NCBI GenBank assembly: GCA_947624845.1
Contig: CANQMB010000017.1
Location: 1-13,796, forward strand
DNA length: 13,796 nucleotides
Reading direction: 5' to 3'
From: an uncultured Bacilli bacterium
Lineage (GTDB): Bacteria > Bacillota_I > Bacilli_A > RF39 > UBA660
Under the pieces are notes generated by a model. The model ran no database searches. It was given only the letters and a program-made list of their open reading frames with translations, and was not told where the DNA came from. This document shows, piece by piece, positions 1 to 7,017 of the stretch. The stretch's first letter is position 1, and each line of letters opens with the position of its first letter. The position numbers and the translations under genes are program-made.

Positions 1-1608
1 AGTATAGTAGATGTGAGTAAAAGTGGAAAGTTAGATTCAGATGACTCATTTACAATTACATTTAAAGGAACAGATACAACAGGAAGTGTAAACACTACGT
101 TAACAGAAAATGATATTACAGTAAAAGCAGGGACAACAACCATAAATCCGACAACAAAAACATTAGGAGAATCAGCGGATGTTGATAATGGAAAACAATA
201 TGTATTAACATTAGAAGGATTTCAGGATGTAGGAGGAGTTATAACGATTGAGATCGCAGAAAATACAATGTCCGATGAAGCAGGCAACAAAAATATAAAG
301 ACAACTTTAACGACAAATGTAAGTATACTCTATAAAGAAACGATATTAAAAGGATCGGATCCGGTATTAAAAGATCCACTCATTCCAGTAACGATAGATC
401 CGAATGGAAAAGTTACTTATGCATCCGATACTGATGTTTGGTATAACTATAAAGAACAGAAGTGGGCGAATGCAGTAATTTTAGTGGATAACCCAAGTAA
501 AGAATATCAAGAAGGAAATGTTATTGATGAACAAGATATTGAAAGTTACTTTGTGTGGATTCCAAGATATAAATATGAGTTATGGAATGTTGGTGATTAT
601 GCGGTGCATAATGAAAAAGTTACAGGAAAAGCAAAAGCTATAAATATTATATTTCAAGGAAAAAATGAAACTAAAGCAACAGGAACTCAAAATGGAGAAT
701 ATTTAACTCATCCAGCCTTTACTTTAGGAGGAAAAGAATTATCTGGGATTTGGGTAGGAAAGTTTGAAACTGGATATAATCAAACAGGTGATGGAAGCAA
801 ATCTATTACTACAACTGGATGGAATACAGAAAATGCCCAAAAAGATGAAAATAATAGCAAAAAAGTGATTATTAAACCAAATGTTTATTCATGGAGAAGT
901 ATAACAGTTTATAAAATATTTATGAATGCTTATAATTATCAGAGATCGTTGGATTCCCATATGATGAAGAATACAGAATGGGGAGCGGTTGCCTATCTAT
1001 CTCATTCTAATTATGGAACTAATAAACAGATAAATATTAATAATAATTCTTCTTATTTAACGGGATATTCTTCTGTTTCTACTGCAAATCAAAGCATATA
1101 TCCAGGAACGAGTGGAACTGCCACCAACGTGACTCAAAAGTATAATACATCAACTGGATATTTAGCCAGTACCACAGGAAATATCACAGGAGTTTATGAT
1201 ATGAGTGGAGGCTGTCATGAATATATGGCTTCCTACAAAGATGGAAATGGAGTTGCTAATAGTAATAATACTGCAAAAAGTGAATTTAGTGATGCAACAT
1301 TATCACAATACGAAAAATATTTAAATAAATATAAATCTGATAGTGATACTACAGTTTATAAAAACCGAATTTTAGGAGATGCGACAGGAGAAATGGGCCC
1401 CTTTTATTATTATAATGATGAGGATGATAGTTCCAGATATCATAATGCTTGGTATTCTGATAGCTCTTTCCAAATTACTCCAATTTATCCATGGACTGCT
1501 CGTGGTGGTAGTTATAGCCATGGTCTTCTTGCAGGATCTTTTTACTTTGGTCGAAGTACTGGTAAAGCATATAGTACTATTGGATCTCGTCTTGTATTGG
1601 CATTTTAA
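1..1608 (+). CDS. Surface protein, Ig-like plus FGE/C-type-lectin-like domain (5' truncated)
   Basis: The frame is open from the first base (reading SIVDVSKSGK), so the true start lies outside the window and the GTG at 13 is only an internal codon. The visible 535 residues begin with a bacterial Ig-like beta domain (about 1-110; hallmark NGKQYVLTLEGF and IAENTMSDEAGNKN). A linker follows, then a long domain of the formylglycine-generating-enzyme/C-type lectin fold (about 180-535), with YFVWIPRYKY, WVGKFETGYN, GVYDMSGGCHEYM and a terminal RGGSY...FGRSTG...GSRLVL block. This fold is used in bacteria for ligand-binding surface proteins and for variable proteins of diversity-generating retroelements. 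Here it is probably a binding rather than enzymatic module (inference). No C-terminal LPXTG or membrane anchor exists, so attachment and the signal peptide must lie upstream. No terminator is clear after the stop. The Y-ending codon bias of the last 55 codons is treated under findings. Confidence 0.8.
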   Translation, partial: SIVDVSKSGKLDSDDSFTITFKGTDTTGSVNTTLTENDITVKAGTTTINPTTKTLGESADVDNGKQYVLTLEGFQDVGGVITIEIAENTMSDEAGNKNIKTTLTTNVSILYKETILKGSDPVLKDPLIPVTIDPNGKVTYASDTDVWYNYKEQKWANAVILVDNPSKEYQEGNVIDEQDIESYFVWIPRYKYELWNVGDYAVHNEKVTGKAKAINIIFQGKNETKATGTQNGEYLTHPAFTLGGKELSGIWVGKFETGYNQTGDGSKSITTTGWNTENAQKDENNSKKVIIKPNVYSWRSITVYKIFMNAYNYQRSLDSHMMKNTEWGAVAYLSHSNYGTNKQININNNSSYLTGYSSVSTANQSIYPGTSGTATNVTQKYNTSTGYLASTTGNITGVYDMSGGCHEYMASYKDGNGVANSNNTAKSEFSDATLSQYEKYLNKYKSDSDTTVYKNRILGDATGEMGPFYYYNDEDDSSRYHNAWYSDSSFQITPIYPWTARGGSYSHGLLAGSFYFGRSTGKAYSTIGSRLVLAF

Positions 1609-1638
1609 AATTCACATCATTTATAAAAATATTCTTAG

Positions 1639-1667
1639 ATGACTTTTGCTAGAAATTTTGATACAAT
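1639..1667 (+). promoter_or_regulatory. Probable sigma-A promoter of the first acetate kinase gene
   Basis: A -35-like ATGACT (1639-1644) and a -10-like TACAAT (1662-1667) are separated by 17 nt, 21 nt upstream of the ATG at 1689. The same hexamers, spacing and flanking bases (ATGACTTTT ... TACAATAG) recur ahead of the second acetate kinase, which supports the call. A GGAGGG ribosome binding site follows. Confidence 0.6.
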
Positions 1668-1688
1668 AGAGAAGTCGGAGGGAAATAT

Positions 1689-2876
1689 ATGAAATTATTA
1701 TCAGTAAATTGTGGTAGTAGTACATTAAAATTTAGAATGTATGAAATGCCAGAAGAAAAAGTAATTGTAAAAGGAGCTTTTGATCGTATTGGAATTTCTG
1801 GATCTAATTTCAGTTTGAAATTTAATGATCAAAAGATTGAAGAGGAAGTAGAGTTAAAAGATCACAATGATGCTGTTAAAATACTTTTAGAGCAATTAAT
1901 TAAATATCATATTGTAGAATCTTTAGAGGAGATCGAAGCAGTTGGACATCGAGTAGTTCATGGTGGAAGTAAATATTCTAGTAGTGTACTAATTACCGAT
2001 GAAGTCATTGCAGAAATTGAATCTTTATCTAGTTTAGCACCACTTCATAATCCAGCTGCACTAAAAGGAATTGATGCTTTTAAGGAAAACATTCCAAGTG
2101 CACAGATGGTTGCTTGTTTTGATACTGCTTTTCATCAGACAATGAAGGAAGAAGATTATTTATATTCTGTTCCTTATGAATGGTATCAAAAAGATATGAT
2201 TCGTAAATATGGATTTCATGGAATGAGTCATAAATTTATTACAGAAAAAATGAATGAAATGCTTTCTAAAAAAGCCAATCTAATTATCTGCCATATTGGT
2301 AGTGGAGCCTCTATTAGTGCGATTCAAGAAGGATGTTGTATCGATACTTCAATGGGATTTACTCCAAATGCAGGGATTATGATGGGAACACGAAGTGGAG
2401 ATATCGATTATTCGATGATTTCTTATTTAATGAAAAAAGAAGGATATACTTTAGAAGAAATTGAAAATAAATTAAATAAAGAGAGTGGCCTTCAAGGAAT
2501 TATTGGAATGAGTGATCTTCGAGATATTGATACGGCATTTGAGAATGGAGAAGAAAAAGCGATTTTAGGTGTTTCTATGTATACAAATCGAATTGTTGAG
2601 TATATTGCGAAATATTTTGTAAAATTAGGTGGAATTGTCGATGCTATTTGCTTTACCGCTGGCGTAGGAGAAAATGATGATATTATAAGAGCAGAAGTTG
2701 TAAAAAAATTGAGGCCTCTTGGAATACTTTTAGATGAAGAGAAAAATAAAGAAACGCTAGTACGAAAAGGAAAAGAAGGAATAATTACCAAAGAAGATTC
2801 TTCTATTCCTGTTTATGTTCTTGCAACAGATGAAGAATTGATGATTGCTAGAGATACTTATAGTATTATTAAATAA
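1689..2876 (+). CDS. ackA: Acetate kinase family protein, divergent paralogue
   Basis: This 395-aa protein has the length and fold signatures of acetate kinase, a cytosolic enzyme interconverting acetate + ATP and acetyl phosphate + ADP. Visible family residues are N7 in the first phosphate loop, R88 in GHRVVHGG, D145 in DTAFHQTM, H177 in FHGMSH, R235 in GTRSGD and the C-terminal TDEELMIARDT. These correspond to the Asn, Arg, His, Arg and Glu active-site set known from the Methanosarcina enzyme. It departs from consensus at several loops: GSSTLKF for GSSSLKF, HIGSG (S205) for HIGNG, FHGMSH for FHGTSH and SGDIDYS for SGDIDPS. The adjacent copy keeps the consensus at all four. It may be a slower kinase or one with altered substrate choice such as another short-chain acid (inference). 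It has its own promoter and is closed by a terminator, so it is monocistronic. GGAGGG sets the start. No phosphotransacetylase gene is nearby. Confidence 0.85.
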   Translation: MKLLSVNCGSSTLKFRMYEMPEEKVIVKGAFDRIGISGSNFSLKFNDQKIEEEVELKDHNDAVKILLEQLIKYHIVESLEEIEAVGHRVVHGGSKYSSSVLITDEVIAEIESLSSLAPLHNPAALKGIDAFKENIPSAQMVACFDTAFHQTMKEEDYLYSVPYEWYQKDMIRKYGFHGMSHKFITEKMNEMLSKKANLIICHIGSGASISAIQEGCCIDTSMGFTPNAGIMMGTRSGDIDYSMISYLMKKEGYTLEEIENKLNKESGLQGIIGMSDLRDIDTAFENGEEKAILGVSMYTNRIVEYIAKYFVKLGGIVDAICFTAGVGENDDIIRAEVVKKLRPLGILLDEEKNKETLVRKGKEGIITKEDSSIPVYVLATDEELMIARDTYSIIK

Positions 2877-2920
2877 TAAATATTTTAGAAAGAATAGGAA
2901 CTAAAAATTTAGTAAATGGA

Positions 2921-2946
2921 TAAGGGGCATTTGTCCCTTGTTTTTT
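2921..2946 (+). terminator. Intrinsic terminator after the first acetate kinase
   Basis: A 7-bp stem with GC pairs (AAGGGGC at 2922-2928 with GTCCCTT at 2933-2939, one G-U pair) and a 4-nt loop is followed by a G and a run of six T. It separates the two acetate kinase transcription units. Confidence 0.85.
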
Positions 2947-2951
2947 ATATA

Positions 2952-2980
2952 ATGACTTTTTGAAAGAAGTTTGTTACAAT
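2952..2980 (+). promoter_or_regulatory. Probable sigma-A promoter of ackA2-nrnA-engB
   Basis: ATGACT (2952-2957), 17 nt, then TACAAT (2975-2980), placed directly after the upstream terminator and 31 nt before the ATG at 3012. The arrangement is the same as upstream of the first paralogue, so promoter and gene were probably duplicated together. Confidence 0.65.
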
Positions 2981-3011
2981 AGTAGTGAGATTTAGAAAGA
3001 GGTAGAAAGAT

Positions 3012-4196
3012 ATGAAAATAATTTCCATTAATGCAGGAAGTAGTTCCTTAAAATTTAGTCTTTTTAATATGGACGATGAATCTGTGATTGCCAGTGGTGT
3101 GTTTGAACGCATTGGTATGGAAGGTAGTTGTTATACAATTAAGTATCTTGATGAGAAAATAGAACAACAAATTGAACTAGTGAGTCATAAAGATGCCGTT
3201 CGTATTTTATTGGAAAAGTTGATCGATTTAAAAATTATAAATTCTTTAGAAGAAATTAATGGTGTTGGTCATCGTTTAGTTCATGGAAAAGACAAATATT
3301 CTTCTTCTGTCGTTATTACCGATGAGGTCATCGCAGATTTAGATCAATTTAAAGAATTTGCTCCCTTACATAATCCAGCGAATATTTTAGGCATTGAAGC
3401 TTTTCGCGAAGTATTACCTGATGTTTTTATGGTAGGTGTATTTGATACAGCATTCCATCAGACAATGGATCCAGTTTCATATATTTATCCAGTTCCATAT
3501 AGTTGGTATCAGGATTATGGAGTACGGAAATATGGATTTCATGGAACTTCTCATCGTTATATTGCTAAAACAGCGGCTAAATTATTGGGAAAAGAGAATT
3601 TAAGAATGATTAGTTGTCATATTGGAAATGGCGCTTCTCTTGCTGCAATTAAAGATGGGAAATGTATTGATACTTCGATGGGATTTACGCCCCTTGCTGG
3701 TGTAATGATGGGAACTCGTAGTGGTGATATAGATCCTTCTATTATTCCTTATGTTATGGAAAAGGAAGGAAAAAATGCGAGTGAAGTTATTGATGATTTA
3801 AATAAACGTAGTGGTCTTTTGGGACTTAGTGAATATAGTAACGATATGCGTGATATTTTAGCCAAAGCAGAAGAAGGAGACGAAAAGGCGATTTTAGCAC
3901 GCGATAAATATGTTCGAACGATTGTTAATTATATTGGGTCTTATTATTTATTACTTGGCGGTGTGGATGTCATTTGTTTCACTGCTGGTGTAGGTGAAAA
4001 TAGTTGTCCAATTCGTCGACTTGTTTGTGAAGCCCTTTTACCTCTTGGTGTTAAAATAGATTTAGAGAAGAATAATGATCGTGGCAAAACGGTAAAAATC
4101 AGTACAGAGGATTCTAAAATCTCAGTCTATGTCATTCCAACGGATGAAGAATTAATGATTGCTAGAGATACAGTTTCGTTAATGAAAAATAGATAG
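3012..4196 (+). CDS. ackA: Acetate kinase (canonical copy)
   Basis: This 394-aa protein carries all acetate kinase signatures in consensus form: NAGSSSLKF (N7), GHRLVHGK (R88), DTAFHQTM (D145), FHGTSHRY (H177), CHIGNGAS (H203, N206), GTRSGDIDP (R236) and TDEELMIARDT near the C terminus. Known role: substrate-level phosphorylation from acetyl phosphate during fermentation, or acetate activation in reverse. It aligns with the preceding paralogue almost without gaps in the first 200 residues, which indicates tandem duplication followed by divergence of the other copy. A GAGGTAGAAAG ribosome binding region precedes the ATG. The next gene starts 9 nt after the stop, so it leads an operon with nrnA and engB. 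This copy is the likely main acetate kinase (inference from motif conservation). Confidence 0.93.
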   Translation: MKIISINAGSSSLKFSLFNMDDESVIASGVFERIGMEGSCYTIKYLDEKIEQQIELVSHKDAVRILLEKLIDLKIINSLEEINGVGHRLVHGKDKYSSSVVITDEVIADLDQFKEFAPLHNPANILGIEAFREVLPDVFMVGVFDTAFHQTMDPVSYIYPVPYSWYQDYGVRKYGFHGTSHRYIAKTAAKLLGKENLRMISCHIGNGASLAAIKDGKCIDTSMGFTPLAGVMMGTRSGDIDPSIIPYVMEKEGKNASEVIDDLNKRSGLLGLSEYSNDMRDILAKAEEGDEKAILARDKYVRTIVNYIGSYYLLLGGVDVICFTAGVGENSCPIRRLVCEALLPLGVKIDLEKNNDRGKTVKISTEDSKISVYVIPTDEELMIARDTVSLMKNR

Positions 4197-4205
4197 GAAG
4201 ATATT

Positions 4206-5177
4206 ATGTTTAAAAAGATATTTAGGGAAATAAAAAAATATAATACAATTGTAATTGTAAGACATATTGGTGTTGATCCTGATGCTCTTGCTAGTCAAAT
4301 AGCATTAAGAGATTCTATAAAACTTACTTTTCCAGAAAAGAAAGTACTTGCCATAGGAACAGGGACTAGTAAATTTACTTTTATTGGGAAATTAGATAAA
4401 GTAGAGGAAGTTTCCAATGCATTGTTAATTATTTTGGATACCCCAGATAAAAAAAGGATTGATGGAGTTTCTTTAGATCATTTTGATCAAGTAATTAAAA
4501 TAGATCATCATCCTTTTATTGAAACGTTGGGAAAAATCGAATATATTGATGAAAATGCTTCTTCTACTTGTGAGATTATTATGGATTTCATTTTACAGAC
4601 AAAACTTTTATGTGATGTAGAAATTGCCAAGAAATTATTTGTTGGCTTAGTTTCTGATTCTAATCGATTTTTGTTTGATAGTTGTACTTCTAAGACTTTT
4701 ACTTTGGTATCTAAATATTTAGATCTTTTCCCATTTTCTATTAATGAAATCTATCAGAAACTTTATTTGAGACCTCTATCTGAGGTGAGATTTGAAGGTT
4801 ATATTGCACAGAATATGATTGTAACAGAAAATGGAGTTGGATATATTAAAATTACAGATGATATTATTAATAAATATAAAGTGGATTCTGCAGCGGCTGG
4901 GAATATGATTAATAATTTTAATTTCATTTCAGAAATTTTAGTTTGGGTAACCATTACAGAAGATGTAAAAAATGAAAATATTCGAATTTCTATTCGTTCT
5001 AGGGGGCCTGAAATTAATAAAGTGGCAGAAAAATTTCATGGTGGAGGACATCGTTTCGCCAGCGGTGTGAAGACAACGACTTTTGAAGAGGCAGAAATTA
5101 TTGTTCATGAGCTTGATATGGTAACTCAAAAATATATACAATCGTTACAAGAAAAGGAGAATATGCATGGTTGTTAA
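4206..5177 (+). CDS. nrnA: DHH/DHHA1 phosphoesterase, NrnA-like (nanoRNase / pAp phosphatase)
   Basis: This 323-aa cytosolic protein has the NrnA layout. The N-terminal DHH metal-binding domain shows H20-x3-D24-x-D26, D78 in LDTPDKKRI, D100-H101-H102 and a later Asp in GLVSDSNRF. The C-terminal DHHA1 substrate-binding domain ends with RSRGPEINKVAEKF and GGGH (279-282). Family members degrade 2-5 nt RNAs from the 5' end and dephosphorylate 3'-phosphoadenosine-5'-phosphate, using Mn. Some relatives act on cyclic dinucleotide products such as pApA, so the exact substrate cannot be fixed from sequence. AGGAAG precedes the ATG, 9 nt after the ackA2 stop. Its 3' end overlaps engB by 11 nt, suggesting co-transcription and translational coupling. 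The family assignment is firm and the gene symbol less so. Confidence 0.85.
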   Translation: MFKKIFREIKKYNTIVIVRHIGVDPDALASQIALRDSIKLTFPEKKVLAIGTGTSKFTFIGKLDKVEEVSNALLIILDTPDKKRIDGVSLDHFDQVIKIDHHPFIETLGKIEYIDENASSTCEIIMDFILQTKLLCDVEIAKKLFVGLVSDSNRFLFDSCTSKTFTLVSKYLDLFPFSINEIYQKLYLRPLSEVRFEGYIAQNMIVTENGVGYIKITDDIINKYKVDSAAAGNMINNFNFISEILVWVTITEDVKNENIRISIRSRGPEINKVAEKFHGGGHRFASGVKTTTFEEAEIIVHELDMVTQKYIQSLQEKENMHGC

Positions 5178-5763
5178 AGAATCAAAATTAGATGTTATGG
5201 CTAGTAGAAGAAGTCAATATCCAGAAACGGACTTACCTGAATTTTTGCTAATTGGTCGTAGTAATGTTGGAAAAAGTAGTTTTATTAATGCATTACTTTC
5301 CAGGAAAAATTTAGCTCATACCTCATCTCGTCCTGGAAAGACACAGACGATTAATTTTTATCTTGTTAACAGTAGTTTTTATCTTGTGGATGCTCCTGGT
5401 TATGGATATGCGATGGTCGATAAAAAATCTCAAGCGAAATTTGGGATGATGATCGAAGAGTATTTAGAAAAAAGACAACAGTTAAAGCGTGTGTTTTTGT
5501 TGATTGATTTTAGACATAAGCCAACGGAAGATGATTTGTTGATGTATAATTTTTTAAAGTATTATAATGTTCCTGTTACTATTGTTGCTACCAAAGCAGA
5601 TAAAGTTGGTGGAAGCAAAAAGAACAAAAATTTAAAAGTCATTATGGATACTCTAGATTTAGTAGTAGGGGATGATTTATTAGTATTTTCTAGTGTAACG
5701 AAACTAGGAAAAGTAGAAATATTGAAAAAAATTGATAATTTAATTGATAATGATGTAATTTAA
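5167..5763 (+). CDS. engB: Ribosome biogenesis GTP-binding protein EngB (YsxC/YihA)
   Basis: This 198-aa GTPase of the TrmE-Era-EngA-EngB group is needed for late large-subunit assembly in Bacillus and other bacteria. G motifs: G1 GRSNVGKSS (30-38), G2 threonine within RPGKTQT (55-61), G3 DAPGYG (75-80), G4 TKAD (142-145) and a G5-like SSVTKLG near the C terminus. The family-typical DFRHKPTEDD lies at 114-123. The length is normal and the protein consists of little but the GTPase domain. The ATG at 5167 lies inside the nrnA 3' end, with AAGGAG 7 nt upstream also inside nrnA, so translation is probably coupled. No terminator follows, so transcription may run into the next gene. Confidence 0.95.
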   Translation: MVVKESKLDVMASRRSQYPETDLPEFLLIGRSNVGKSSFINALLSRKNLAHTSSRPGKTQTINFYLVNSSFYLVDAPGYGYAMVDKKSQAKFGMMIEEYLEKRQQLKRVFLLIDFRHKPTEDDLLMYNFLKYYNVPVTIVATKADKVGGSKKNKNLKVIMDTLDLVVGDDLLVFSSVTKLGKVEILKKIDNLIDNDVI

Positions 5764-5814
5764 GCTGGTAATTTTAAAAATAATTTGTTATACTTATAAT
5801 ATGAGGGTGATGAT

Positions 5815-6255
5815 ATGAAAGAAAGCCTTATGAAAAATAAGAAGAATTTAAAGATGAACCGAAAGGTAAAATTATTACTTCCAATCATTTCATTAGTGAT
5901 TATTGTCATTTTATGTGTTGGTGTTGGAATTGCTATTATTAGTTTAAATAATACAAACCGAGAAATTGCTGTTTCTAATGAATTAAAGAAGAATAAGAAA
6001 TTTTTAGATTTGAGCATCGAAGATATTGAAGTTGAGCAAGGTAAAAATATTGTTCATTTAATGGCAAATATTTATAATCATGGTGATGCTTTTTCTGATA
6101 AGATGGTAAATATTGTTTTCTTGGATGAGAAAGAAAAAGAAATTGGTAGAACTCCAACTTATATTTCATCAATTGAAAAGAATGGCTCTGTAAGAATTGA
6201 TACCGTCATCAATAAAGAATTTACTAAAGCCTATACATTTAAGGTAGAAGAGTAA
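5815..6255 (+). CDS. Membrane-anchored small extracytoplasmic protein (FxLYD-like beta domain)
   Basis: This 146-aa protein has a Lys/Arg-rich N terminus (residues 1-19), one transmembrane helix (about 20-43, LLLPIISLVIIVILCVGVGIA), a short lysine-rich linker and a beta-rich C-terminal domain (about 55-146). The pattern IEVEQGKNIVHLMANIYNHGDAFSDKMVNIVFLD is reminiscent of FxLYD-type domains, which are small immunoglobulin-like modules in Gram-positive cell-surface proteins. The positive-inside rule places the C-terminal domain outside the cell. The function is unknown. The ATG follows GAGGGTGA. A TATAAT at 5795-5800 lies too close to this site to make a convincing own promoter, so read-through from engB is more likely. 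It ends at a strong terminator. Confidence 0.7.
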   Translation: MKESLMKNKKNLKMNRKVKLLLPIISLVIIVILCVGVGIAIISLNNTNREIAVSNELKKNKKFLDLSIEDIEVEQGKNIVHLMANIYNHGDAFSDKMVNIVFLDEKEKEIGRTPTYISSIEKNGSVRIDTVINKEFTKAYTFKVEE

Positions 6256-6283
6256 AAGACTTAGAAACATTTAAGTCTTTTTT
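6254..6283 (+). terminator. Intrinsic terminator after the FxLYD-like gene
   Basis: A 10-bp stem (AAAAGACTTA at 6254-6263 with TAAGTCTTTT at 6272-6281) and an 8-nt loop are followed by further T. It overlaps the stop codon of the upstream gene. It probably closes the ackA2-nrnA-engB-FxLYD unit. Confidence 0.85.
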
Positions 6284-6306
6284 CATACTATAAATTAGGT
6301 GGTAAC

Positions 6307-6774
6307 ATGAAGGTATTGAGAGATGATGAAGGCAATTTTGTAATTTATTTATTGATGAAAGATTTAAATTTTCACTTAAGTAAAAAAGAAGAACTTGTAA
6401 AATTAATAAAAACTTCTGTATTAAAAGTTAATGAGATTTATCGTTTAAACTTAAAAGGTTTTTATAAAGTGCGCGTTTACTTTCATTCTAAAGTTGGTTG
6501 TGTCTTAGAACTGATTCCAATGGAAGATATTGGTTTTTCTGATACTTTAGATTTAAGAGTTATTATTTATTTTAATCAAAAATTTTATTTTGAAGTGGAA
6601 AATTTTGATTTTTTACCACCCCATAAAAAAATAATATTTATCAATGATAAATATTATGTTGATGTTGATAGCCTAAAAGAAAAGGAATTATTTTCGCTAT
6701 TTGAATTTGGTCAGCTCATCTACAGAGAGGATCTAGTGGAAAATTTATTTTGCGGTAAAACAATCTTTAATTAA
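6307..6774 (+). CDS. Uncharacterised 155-aa soluble protein
   Basis: The product has no signal peptide or transmembrane segment and is expected in the cytosol. It alternates predicted beta strands and helices: MKVLRDDEGNFVIYLL at the start, a Lys-rich helix at about 25-45, then strands YKVRVYFHS, CVLELIP, RVIIYFNQKFYFEVENF and KIIFINDKYYVDVD. It ends with a helix and LFEFGQLIYREDLVENLFCGKTIFN. The alpha/beta layout and the acidic C-terminal FGQLIYRED segment faintly recall MecA-type adaptor domains, but this is not enough for a call. The ATG is preceded by AGGTGG at 6297-6302. The gene stands alone between two terminators and is the last plus-strand gene before the recombinase cassette. The function is unknown. 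Confidence 0.7.
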   Translation: MKVLRDDEGNFVIYLLMKDLNFHLSKKEELVKLIKTSVLKVNEIYRLNLKGFYKVRVYFHSKVGCVLELIPMEDIGFSDTLDLRVIIYFNQKFYFEVENFDFLPPHKKIIFINDKYYVDVDSLKEKELFSLFEFGQLIYREDLVENLFCGKTIFN

Positions 6775-6819
6775 AATGTAGTAAACTCTCTGATTTCCAG
6801 AATTTACTACATTTTTTTT
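6773..6819 (+). terminator. Intrinsic terminator after the 155-aa gene
   Basis: A 13-bp AT-rich stem (6773-6785 with 6803-6815, core ATGTAGTAAA/TTTACTACAT) holds a 17-nt loop containing a smaller TCTG/CAGA pair. It ends in a run of eight T (6812-6819). The right arm and T run insulate the upstream gene from the recombinase cassette. Confidence 0.8.
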
Positions 6820-6842
6820 AGTTTAAATTGGGTAAAATGTAA

Positions 6843-6867
6843 GACATAAAGGTAGATACTTTATGGT
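6843..6867. repeat. Left copy of a 23-bp inverted repeat; candidate recombinase core site
   Basis: Positions 6845-6867 are the exact reverse complement of 8191-8213. Internally the site has two inverted arms (7 of 9 bases of ACCATAAAG at 6843-6851; CTTTATGGT at 6859-6867) around the asymmetric 7-nt spacer GTAGATA. Nine-base arms around a 6-8 nt spacer is the usual design of a tyrosine-recombinase core site. No T run follows, so a terminator role is unlikely for this copy. Confidence 0.7.
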
Positions 6868-6983
6868 CTCGAATTTTAAACAATTATGTATGATAAAAAC
6901 TAAATAAAATAACGTTTTATTACTAATTTCGACAAAATATGACTAAATTTTATGAGATAAAAAGTTAAAATGTATATTTTAAG

Positions 6984-7002
6984 TAGTCAAAAATTAGTCA
7001 AA
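6984..7002 (+). repeat. TAGTCAAA repeat pair, left (candidate recombinase arm site)
   Basis: Two TAGTCAAA units spaced 11 nt apart lie just upstream of the preferred recombinase start. The pair is repeated almost identically, in the same orientation, after the gene at 8130-8149 (one extra A between units). A further inverted copy (GACTAA) occurs at 6941-6946. Paired direct repeats inside both ends resemble arm-type binding sites of integrases with an N-terminal DNA-binding domain (inference). Confidence 0.55.
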
Positions 7003-7017
7003 GAAAAGAGGGATTTT

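Noticed and set aside
2492..2791. Minus-strand open frame of 99 codons inside the first acetate kinase
   Set aside because: It is fully antisense to a well-supported enzyme gene, with no family resemblance.
5795..5800. TATAAT as a promoter for the FxLYD-like gene
   Set aside because: Transcription would begin at or within the ribosome binding site, and no -35 is seen. Read-through from engB is simpler.
5760..6172. Minus-strand open frames opposite the FxLYD-like gene
   Set aside because: No ribosome binding site or recognisable protein. The plus-strand gene has a coherent membrane-anchor plus domain layout and its own terminator.
6903..6921. AT-rich inverted repeat AATAAAA/TTTTATT upstream of the recombinase
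   Set aside because: It is made only of A/T around a 5-nt loop, which is expected by chance in such AT-rich sequence.
6970..7017. Upstream ATG for the recombinase adding 16 residues
   Set aside because: There is no ribosome binding site, and the extension runs through the TAGTCAAA repeats. The ATG at 7018 has AGAGG at good spacing.
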